Shown here in pieces: positions 36,001-48,000 of a stretch of 64,000 nucleotides of DNA (positions are counted from its first letter, which is position 1; each line of letters starts with the position of its first letter). The notes under the pieces were generated by a model. It saw nothing but the letters and a program-made list of their open reading frames with translations. It was not told where the DNA came from and did not search any database. The translations under genes were made by a program, and so were the position numbers. The stretch spans positions 82,330,931 to 82,394,930 of the forward strand of contig OX375872.1 of the NCBI GenBank assembly GCA_947359465.1. Direction: 5' to 3'. The stretch comes from Metellina segmentata (lineage: Eukaryota; Arthropoda; Arachnida; Araneae; Tetragnathidae).

Positions 36001-39000
36001 TCGTTCGATTTCGTTTGATACCATGTCATGATTAATAATTGTCAATATCTGAAAACTTCGGCTGGTAACATTTCATTAAAATAAACTGTGTTTCAGTAAA
36101 ATAAAAATATAATGGTACGTTAGAAAAGACAACTTACTTCCCAATTATATGCGTTGAATAACTGAGTTCTTTTAATTTCTGCGGTAGAAAGGCATACCTT
36201 GTTGATACACCAGTTGGCTCCAATACAATAACAACGCAATTCTTAAAAAATGAGAACATCCATTATTTTTTATTAGACATTAATTAACTGTAAACATTAA
36301 TTTTACATGCTAAGTTTAATTTTTAAAGAACAGAGTAATCGATATATCTATTTATTATCATATTCTACAGGATTCCTCAGGATATTGGTATTACTCTATT
36401 ATTGTTATTTACTTTATGAATTATTGATATGTTGGAATTTACTTTAGGGAATTAAAGTTTTGTGGAAATACTTAGGTCTGAAAAATTAAAAAGGATTTCT
36501 GAAAGGTTTTGAAATAAAAGAAAACTTTAAAATCTACCTATATTAATGATGAAATGTTATCTAAATATAATACTGTAACACAATATATGTGTGTGTTTTC
36601 ACTTTGTTGAAGCAAAACTATTTTTCTTAGATACTAAAATAATTGTAATTTTGAAACCATCTAGTCGCTTTAAAAGTTTTTAAATGGAATACCTATGCTT
36701 GAAAACAGTAAAGGTAATTGGTAAAATACTTAAGATGTAAACAGTTATCTCTAACCTGTCTTCCCATATGATAAGGATAGTAGCCAGTCATAAAAGCTGC
36801 CCTAGACCTGCAACAAACAAAGTTTTTGTTAAACATTTAGATTAATCATATATCTTAGAAAAACACACACTTTAATGTGTAGACGTGAGTAGTAAAGTGA
36901 GTAAAAGTGTAGATAGTATACCATGTCATAATTGATATCTAAGTTGTGATCTATCTATGCTAGAATATAGAAGTGTAGCATTAAAAAAAATTAAGTTGGA
37001 AAAATATCCGTGCAAACAAACGTAATACTTTGTTCCGTGAATCTGTTTCAATTGTAACAAATACTGTTATTGTTATTATCTCACTTGGCATAAATAGGAT
37101 TACTCCAAATCTATTAGTCCATGAGACTTGAAGCCCTCAATAACCAACTGAGGACGGTGAATAAGTTGGCCTGAGGGACGGCCGAGGAAGCAACAAATAC
37201 TAAATCATGTTATCCTGGTTTCTACTCTGTATTTAGATCAGAATTAATCGCTGTCGACGAGACTTTGCGTTACCTTGATTCGATTTCGCATCTAAATGAA
37301 ACTACATGGATCTTAACAGATTGTCTGAGCTGAGTTCAACATTTGAGCAAATTCTGGGCTCATGAACAATACAGTGAAGAAATTGAAGAACACATAGGCA
37401 CATAATTATATTCATCTTCTTTCTATGGGTTCCAGCCACTCGCCTACGTCCTCTGCACTGCACTCGGAACATAAGAGAATTTTCGGTATGATGTTTCTTA
37501 TGTCCTCAACTGACACTTCGTCCTCTTCGTTGTTATCATTCACAGATTAAAAAAAAAAAAAAAAAAAAAAAACGTTTTAAATGCGGATTTAACTATAGAT
37601 AGGGAACCTGCGTATCAAGACTATACAGTGGCCACACCCATAAAGAAATTATAAAAGTAGAGCGAGCAACGGTAACCTTTTTAAGTATCCAAGATCATGT
37701 GATCAAAGCTAGTTGTAACATGCCCCTTAGACTTTCGTCTGCTGGGTTGAAACGAACAATTATCCTCTGATAGGTCCACAGGACGGTAGAAGGCGCACAT
37801 CCATTGATTCATCATCTAATTGGTCCGCGCTAATTAACGTTTTTTTAATTAACGTCTTACTGGAGCATTACAACGGGTTATTGACGACGGTCTGGGATCA
37901 ATCTCCCAATGGAAAGATCGGAGGACAACATCACGTAATTTAGAACCATGGTCAGAAGACGAGGCAACAACTGAACTGGCACCCCACACTCCAAACTTCC
38001 ACACCACGCCAACATGAGGAGATTTGAGGCCACGACAGATTTAACGTGCACACCCTTTGTATACGACGGTCTTTGGTTGGATTTGAACTCGCAACCCTGC
38101 GGTTGCTTATCCAATGCTTTTCCAACCGGGTTTCTTTGGATCACCAGTAACATCTATTCGAGCTATTTGCAACTTCTGACCGGCCGTCATCATCTTAACA
38201 CTAGATCTACCAAGGGGTGAAAATGAACCATTTTACCATTTGTTGAAATAGGTATACGTAAAAGCAGGTAGTTCTAGGGTTAAAGTAAAAGTGAATTATG
38301 CCCACCAAGGGAGAATTAATTATATTTTACAGTACATTGAAAAATAATATTTCAGAATTTTGTCTAGTGCTCTCGATATCCCGCTGCTAAGGATAACAGG
38401 CGAGCACCAGATAGTTGACTACAGTTTAGTAATATTTTTGTTAGTGAGTATGTGAAACCATAGGAAAATGTTTATATGTATTTACCACAGCAAAATCTGA
38501 TAAATTTTGTGTCCAAATGTAATCTATATAAATAAGAATGGAGTGTTTGTTTGTACATTCAATATTTTCGACCCATTTCAAGTTTTCTTTCCGTTTTGGA
38601 ACCTTCTTATGCCAAATCTGCCATTTTCGCTTTTGGTGTCTGTCTGTATGCATGTGCCCTATACACGTCCACACGGTTTAATATATTTTCATGGAAATTT
38701 GCATACAGTGAGTACTTATCTTCATTTAATGAGTGGAATTGGTTTCGAAAGTCTGTCTGTCCGTCTTTCTGTTCTATGTTCGATTTTGTGTTTGTGTGTT
38801 TGTGCAAGTATCACATGAATTTTATTCCAGATGTTTGATTGCAATTTCTTTTATTTTATACATTATCTATTAGTTTAGTGAATGCTATATCAAACATTTC
38901 TTTTTTTTATACTTAGTTGAGTTTCATGCTAAAACACCTGAGTAAGTATACTTAAATAAACAATAATTTGTTAGTTTTGGAAAAATTGGAATGTATATTG

Positions 39001-42000
39001 AATATTACGATTGCTTCGATTGCTTTACCAGTACTGCTGAAAAAGTAATTATTCTTCAAAATATTATTTTTTCATGGAATTTCAGCTCTGATATTTCATT
39101 TATTTCGAGTCTTATTTTTGTTCTTTGTGCAATGAAAAAGATTTCCAAATATAAAGACGATATTTTTCAACGAACGGGAATAAAACGGAAACTCGTGTTT
39201 CTTTCGCTCTGAATTAATTTAGCATTTCTAAATTGTGTGCACTTTTTAGTTGCAAATTGCGGCAACTGCAAGATCAAGAGATAAAAAGGAATCCCAAATT
39301 AATATCTTTGGAACAACTTTTCCCCGACATCTTTTATTTTGCTTTATTTCGCTGTTTTCTGTTTTAAATATTTATTATTTTAATCAATTGTGTTTCTTTT
39401 TCATCATACATAACACCACCACAAAGTGTTAGACTAAAAGTGGTAAGTAATTCCGAATAAACCAAGTTGTAAGTGTAACTATGCCATTATTGAAAGAATA
39501 ATGCCGTTATTTAAGGAATAACGCCGTTAGTGAAGGAATAACCGTTATTGAAGGAATAATGCCGTTATTGAAAGAATAATGTCGTTATTGAAAGAATAAT
39601 AATGTTTAAAAAATCCGAACTGTAATTATTCAAACATTAACAAATTATTTGTTATAATGACAGGAGAAATTTGCAAAATTCCACAATGTCGCATGCCGGA
39701 TGTAAGAGCGCCACAAGTAAAAAAAATATTGTTTTGTTGACTATGAGTGCGAGAATACTCGCCGTAAATCGTAGAGTTTATTAATTGAGTTGAACATGAA
39801 AAGTACTTAAGAAATGGAATTCCAAATCTCCCTCAAAATCGTCTTTTGTAGTAGTAACCTTAGTGTCACCTTTCGTCATTTTGTAGCTATGTCATACAGC
39901 AAGAGTACGATGTATGTGAAATGTATTACATGAATGGATATGCATGTGTAGGATTTGTGTCCAAAGTAAGTTGAAGAAATTATAAAGATGGCGAAAGGTG
40001 TTAAAATATTATTTTATTCTACGAAAAACGTAAGTCATTATATATTTTCATCATCTCTTCAATCTAGAGTAAGCCAATTAAAACAGAGTAAGGTCGGGTA
40101 TTTTGCTAGTAGTTCATAAAGTTCTATAATGACTAACATTCTATTCTTTTTAATTTAATGATAATCTAAATATCTAAAAGTATGTGCATTCTTACCAATG
40201 ATGTTTTCTATTTCAATAATATTAATATAGTATGTTGTTACTGATTTACTGTATTTTGTTTTACAAATTTTAAAAACAGATGGTTCGCATTAACCAAACT
40301 CTCGGATTAACAGGCGGGGGGTTGAATTAGCAGGGTTTTATATAGTGTAATTCAAGACTGTCCTTAAATAATTTGTTGTTACACCAAACAATGTATTTCT
40401 TATGTATGATACAATATTACAACATTCTTTAAAATGACTTTATGTTAAATGAAAGTGACTAACATATGCTAGACGCAAAATATTTAATAATTTTATCAAT
40501 ATGTACTACGAAACAATTTATTAATATGTCATGTGATTTTTAACATAAAAATACAAAATTTTTCCTGAGCGGTCTCCAGAAGCTTCACCTTTTTATTGGT
40601 GTTACAGTCCATACTTCTCGGTACTGACCCCCGACCCCTCCTTCATCAACACTAGTCACGCCTATGTCTCCGTGTACTACAAGGATCCGCTCAAAATACT
40701 TAATCGTGAATTAATAGAGAGATCTTTGGTGCTTCATTTTATTTTCGACATACATTTATTTATATCTCATTAAGTTCTACTAGTTTCACTTTATAAACAC
40801 GGTTTCTTAACAGCCCACATAGTATTAGAAGTCTAAATTTCTTAAGGGGCTCTTTAAAGCGGCTATATTGATTACAGTGCAATTAGACAAGCCATTTAGT
40901 TCTACAATCATTCAGATTTATTAAACGGGTTAGAAATGTAGTATGGCAATTCCTTGGTTATTTCTTTCCTTGTGTCAGCTCAAGAATTCTTGATTCATTT
41001 TGTTACGAACAGTAGTCAGCAGTACATTTTCTGTACATTTGCTTTAGCAAATGTTTGAGTATTAAAAATAACATTGCGAAAGCATTATTGCAGTTTAAAG
41101 GTAAGGCAAATTTAATGAAATTATGTCAGAACTTAAATAATACTTTCGGGAGGTGACCTTTTTACTAAAAAAAATTCAATAGAAATGTTACTGTGAAAAG
41201 TTCTTGTTGACATTACAACAGTGATATTTCTATTTAAGTTTCTACCACATCACTGATAAATGATTTGATGTCTTAATCTCATCATTAATATTATCGTAGC
41301 ATGTAGTTATTCACAGGTATATAGTTAATACACTTTTTAAAATTATGAGCACTCATAGGGAGGCAGAGTCAGAATCGAAAGAATTTCTACCGATGTGCTT
41401 CAAGCAAATCAAGTTTAAATCTAAAAAGTGCAAAAAAAAAATCGAAACGTTTACGAAAAAATCAAGGTTTTAATTTCTAATTTAAATGTATTGTAAGTTT
41501 GAAAATTCACACACCATCAAGTCATCTGGTAACTACTATTGTATAAATAAAAAAATTTCTGAATAAAAAAAAATCAAGTGTTACTTAATGAATAGTTATT
41601 AATATAAGAAATTAATAATTAATAGATATTAATAATAGTAATATAATTAATAATCGTAATATAATTAAAAATAAATAATTAACAGATATTAACCATATTA
41701 AAATAATTAATAATTAATATGGATTAATCATATTAATATAATTACTTATTAATAATTAATATATATTAATTTCATTAGTAAAATTAAATATTAATACTTA
41801 ACATATATTAATTTTTATTAATACAATTAATTATTAATACAGTCAGTATCGGTTATATGGTCAGCTCAGCGATCCAGAAAAATCAGACCATATAAGCGGG
41901 GTGACCATATATGCGGAACAATAAATACTACACTGTTTGATTATGGCAGGATTATATTCACCTGTCAGAGTATAGTGCTCATAAACAAATAATTAAACTT

Positions 42001-45000
42001 TTAAGAACATTTAAAAAATTAATTCTGTTAAAAGGGTTATCTGGAGCGACGAATCATCAAGGTTCACCCGTTCGGATGGCAGGGTCTGGCGTCTGCTTGG
42101 AGAATGCCTCCTGCCAGAATGCATTGTGCCCACAGGAGGAGGAATGAGTCTGGGGGTATTTCTCCTGGCGTGGACTGGGACCTTGGTCCAAATTCATGGT
42201 AAACTGCCACACTAAGGCCTACTGCCCTACACGGTTAAGCGTTCCTTACTTTTCTTTCCCCCTACACATTTTTCACCTTTGAAACAAAGAGTTCTGTCTA
42301 GCAAGATCCGATAAAAAAAGTCCACATTCATCAACGTTAAAGACGTTGGTAGATTCATATCTTTAAAGGTCTTTTTTCTTCTGGTCATTCCCTGTGTTGC
42401 TTCCCGCCTCAAGATGTGTTACAATTACTATTTTTCAACAAAAAAAAACCCCGATAACCTCATTGAAAAGATGAAAAACCGACCATATAACCAATAACCA
42501 GAAAAATAAAATGACTATATGAGCAGTGCGCTTTAACACATGTTTCCCTATTAAGTGCGACAGGACTTCAGAAAACTGACCATATAAGCTGGCTGACCTT
42601 ATAACAGGGAGACCTTATAGCCGGTACTGACTGTACTTAATATATATTAATTATATTAATATAATGCATTATTAATACTAGATATATATTAATTTTATAA
42701 AAATAATTAATTATTAATACTTATATATATATTAATTATATTAATATAATTAATTGCGTCCTCCCCTTTTTACTGGGGTATAGTCCATACTTTTCGGGAG
42801 GACCAACCTCCCATTCAGCAACCCTACTTACGTCTATGTGAGAAACTATCGTATAATATTTTATCCATCAAGAAATAATGAGAACTTGCATTAGTTTCTA
42901 ATTTGCAACGTATTGCCTCTGTCTGCCACGAAAACTATTACCTCCATAAAGTATGCGCCTGCCTGTTGCCTTAGAAACGAGATTATCCCATTTTCCATAG
43001 GGATTGCTTTTGGAAATGTTTCCCACAGGAGCGGACGTAGATGAAAAATTGAAAATAATTTATTATTATTTTCACTGCTAAGAAGATTATCCTTGTTAAG
43101 AACTTTTTATTGCCACCAATATTTGCCAAAAAAAAAAAGCTGAAGCTGCAGACATAGGTAAACAATATAATTTCAAAAACAAAAGGAAATTAAAAATAAG
43201 AAACCATATAAGGAAATTATGAAAAATGAAAGTGTTGGTGGATCAGTACGTCATCACGGAGGAGCCTAACCCTACATTGGAGTAGAAAGACGCTTAAAAA
43301 ATGCTTATGCACTCCCCCAAGCAGAACAAAATAGAAAGATAAATTAAATAAAAGGTCATAAGACACAAGCCGGTGACAAAAATACTTTATAAAATTAAGA
43401 AATAATAATAACTATAACAATGAAAACATACTTACAGAGGAATGCTCTAAAGCTGCCTCCCCCCCCCCCCCCCCAACTAACTCTAACAGATAAATATTTA
43501 TATCATTCAAACAAGCAAAACAACTAAAGAGCAAAAGAAAAGCAAAGAACTAAACAACAGGGGTATTCATACTTTGAAAACTATTCCTTTTCGATAGTTT
43601 CCATATGGTTTCTTATTTTTAATTTCCTTTTGTTTTTGAAATTATATTGTTTACCATACTATGTCTGCAGTTTCAGCGCACTTGCACGGTTAGTTTAACC
43701 GATTTCACTTTCATTTTCAGAATGAATACCCTGGCCGTTTAGTTATTTGTTTTCTTTCCTTTTCCTTTAGCTCTTTAGTTGTTTTGCGTGTTATCTCATT
43801 AATGTGACCACCACCTACTTTCTACGTCAACGTGAAATAACCAATGACAAAAGGCAGGTGGCGGCACATTGCAGTGGAGTGTATATAAAGGATGTCCTAG
43901 GGCATCGAAAAGCATTTCAATCGTTGGCATAATGCAGAAACGTAGTGATTTATCCGACGTCCAAAAGGGCATGATTATTGGCTTTCGGGCCAAGGGTGGA
44001 AGCATTTCGGAAACGGCTAATTTTATGAACTGTTCGCGTGCTGCCGTGGTAAAAGTATACCGTGCATGGCAAAATGGCATTATCCAAAATCAGCGGCGTG
44101 GCACATATGGTGCACCACGGGCTATAGATGACAGAGGCGAACGAAGGCTACGGAGATGCGTTCGGGGGCGAATAGACGTGCAACTGTTGAGCAACTGACC
44201 GACCAGATGTACCAAGGGGCTACCAAGAGTGTATCCTTAACAACGGTTCAGCGAACGTTGATGCGCATGGGTCGCCGCAGCAGACGCCTGGTTAATGCAC
44301 CTATGCTGACTAATGTTCATCGGCGACGAAGGCTGGAATTTGCACACCAGTACCGCAACTGGACGTCCACAGAGTGGCGACAGGTGACTTTTTCCGATGA
44401 ATCACGTGTTATGTTCCATCGGACAGATGGACGTTGGCGTATACGGCGAGAAACGTCTGAAAGAAAACACCCTGCAATAACTGCCGGAAGGATCCAGGCT
44501 GGAGGAGGGATCATTATGGTTTGGGGAATGTTTTCCTGGCATTCACTGAGTGCACTTATCATTGTGGAAGGCACGATGGATCAGCACAAGTACGCATCTG
44601 TCCTTGTGGACCATGTCCACCCCTACATGCGAATTATTTTTTCTCAGTATGATGGCATCTACCAGGACCTAGGACAATGTGAGGTGTCATACAGCTCGCA
44701 GTGTATGTGCGTGGTTCGAAGAGCACCAGGATGAGTTTACCGTACTCCCCTGATCAGAATCCAATCCCCAATCGAGAATCTGTGGGACCACCTCGATCGG
44801 GTTGTTCGCGCCAAGGATCCTCAACCACGTAATCTAGCGCAGCTGGCCACGGCACTGGAGTCGGCATGGCCCAACATCCCAGTGAACACCTTCAGAAACC
44901 TAATTGACTCTCTTCCTGCACGTCTCGCAGCGGTCCGCTCTGCCAAAGGTGGTTATTCTGGCTTTTGACAGGTGGTCACATTGATGTGACTGGACTGTAT

Positions 45001-48000
45001 ATATATATATATATATCCGATCTGTGGAATATTCATCCAACCATTCGGATACAACTGGCGCGCGATAATACGGTTCATTGTCTTACTGAAAGACAATCTC
45101 TGTAGTGGGCTGCCGAAAACGAACATACGGGAGCAGATGGTAGTCAAGAATATCTCGGAAACGTTCACCTGTGTGAGACGAAGTCACACGTACCAGGGGT
45201 CCCATTTCAGTCCATGTGAACAGTCCCCAGACGAGAATGCCACCTTCACCAGCCTGAAGAGTCCCCTGCTTGCAGGAAGGATCTATCACCTTCATGTGAT
45301 TTATCCGACACGTAATTTGCCATCGGTATGTACCAAAGTGAATCTCGACTTATCACTCCAGGCAATATTTTTCCACATCTCGAAGGTCCATTGGCGCCTT
45401 TCCCTGTATATGCTAATCGTTTCGTCCTGTATTGTGCACTCAACAGAGGGACTCTCGTGGGACGATGGCTTCTGTACTCCATAGAGAGGAGATGGTTTTG
45501 AATTGTGTGGCAGCTTACACGTTGTTGTGTACACGTTGTGTACACGTTTACCCTAGCATTGATGGTTTTACCGGAATCGACTTACTTACGGTACACTCTT
45601 GACACAGTGGTGCATGAAAATCCGAATGTCTTCCGAGATGGAGTAAGAGCAATTGATTTAGTGAAAGCTGGCATTATACAAATTTGGAGCTGTGCGTAGG
45701 CTTGGAAGCGGCTTGCAAATGACAAAAGCAGCTTTGTCAAAATAAGGGGTGTCGCTCACGGTATCAGTAATAGTCAAAAGCAGTATGGGTAAGAGTGCGG
45801 ATCTAAGCGCCTTTGATTGTGGGCAAATAGTCGGGGCCCATCGAAAGGGTCACTCCATCTCGTAAATAGTGTAGACACTCGTATTTTCACGCACCATTGT
45901 GTCAAGGGTGTACGGCGAGTACCGCGATTCCGGTAAAACCATCCCTGCCAGGGTCAACTGCCTCGGACTACATCGAGTGGATGAGCGAGGTCGTCGTCGG
46001 CCAGCCCGCTTTGTAACAGCGGATAGACGGGCTACAGTGCAACCGTCAATGTAACGCTGGTGCAACAACAACGTGTAAGCTACCACACCATCCAAAACCA
46101 TCTCCTCCATCGTCCCACGAGAGTCCCTCTGTTGACTGCAGAACACAGGGTGCAACGATTAGCATGGGCACGTGAACATCGCCAATGGATCATCGAGATG
46201 TGGGAAAATGTTGCCTGGAGTGATGAGTCGATATTCATCTTGGTACATGCCGATGGCAGAGTACGTGTACGGCGTAAACCACATAAAGGCGGTGGATCCT
46301 TCCTGCAAGCAGGGGACTCTTCAGGCTGGTGAAGGTGCCATTCTCGTCTGGGGACTGTTCACATGGACTGAAATGGGACCCCTGGTACGTATGAAATCGT
46401 CTCTCATAGGTGAGCGTTTCCGAGATATTTTTGACGACCATCTGCTCCTGTATATTCGTTTTCAATAGCTCTCTACAAAGATTGTCTTTCAGCAAGACAA
46501 TGCACCGTGCCATCGCTCGCGAATTGTATCCAAATGGTTGGATGTACATTCCACAGACCTACACTTGATTTCCTGGCCATTAAGGTCACATCGGGGATGC
46601 AATTGAGAGAGATGTCCGAGCGCGTGTCAGACCAAATTCCATCTATTCTCTGTGAATTTTGGGATATTGTTCAGAGTCGTGGATACGTATGACTTCCCAT
46701 CGCTTCCAGTGTCTTGTCGATTCCATACCAAGACGAATCGCCGCCGTTATCAAGGCGAAAGATGGTGCTACGCGTTACTAAACAGGTTGTAACAATGTTA
46801 GACAACGGGCTTGTATAAGTTTTAGCAAAAAGGATATTTTAGGAGTTCGGAATATTGTATATTTACAAATATTCGTTTATTTCCTCTTTATGTATATATT
46901 TTTACAGTTTTGCTCTGTTAAACAGACAATTTCAAAACAATTCAAATGTAGCAAAGAGTCTCGACCGGAGACTTAACTTCCAAAATCTGGGCCGTCGCTA
47001 ATTAACGCCCTCACAACGACCAAACTCTTCTCGAGTCTGTCATAGAATGTCGCGATCGCTGACCCATCCCTCTCTGCTCCAAGCCTTGAAGCTCAAGTAC
47101 CATGGGAAAAACTCTTGGGCAGTTTTCCATCGTCCGAAAACTCCAAGAGGGGGAGCTCCCCATCTTTTCACTTCAATTCCAACAGAGAGGCTGGCCATTG
47201 TCCGACAAAGAACGATTTCAGCTGGCCAGGCGACTGTTGAAACAATATGTCCTCTGTTATCACTTCGCTACAAGGTATCCCTAATTAAATTGCTCTTTAA
47301 TGTATATACACGCAAAACGGATGGTTTTTTTAAAAATCTAATAACCAAATGTAACGAAATCCCGATATACTTTTCATCGATACATTCTAATTACAATCGT
47401 TAATACTTTCTCGATCGGATTTACTGACATAGATTTGGTATTAATTCACTGTCATTGCTTTCCTGCCTCTGCCCGCGTAGAAAAAAAAATGACCGTTGAG
47501 GTACGTAGTTAATTAACATCGCACTGGAGGAACACAACACAACGGGCTATTACGACCACAGAGTGTCAAACCAAATGAAACCAAACCATTCCTGTCCTAC
47601 AAGCCTGTAACCTAACCCTAAATTTGTTGATCGTGTACCGTTTCCGAGCTCTGCTTGTCGTTTCGCGCATATTTTTCAGTTTTTCTGTTTATAGACTACA
47701 GACAACTCGGAAGATTCACCCTGGGCTCCCCATTTTCAATTCACCTTTATTATGATCCGTTATGCTTTTAGTTAATAAATCAGTTGGTGAATGTTAAGAG
47801 CACAGTGGACTTTCAATGCAAACATTTGCAGTTTTTATCTTATTGTTATAAAATTTGCTGACTGTTTGTTTTCTATTAAAAGATTTATTTATAAAGTTTG
47901 GTTCAAAAATAGAACGTTGTGCGGATGTTATAACATGAAACATCTTCAAAATGTTTGAAAAATTAGCAAAAACCTGATAGATTCCATGCGCATTAATTTT

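Noticed and set aside
38507..38838. Overlapping plus-strand frames of 95-103 codons
   Set aside because: Low-complexity T-rich sequence with frames on both strands; no domain.
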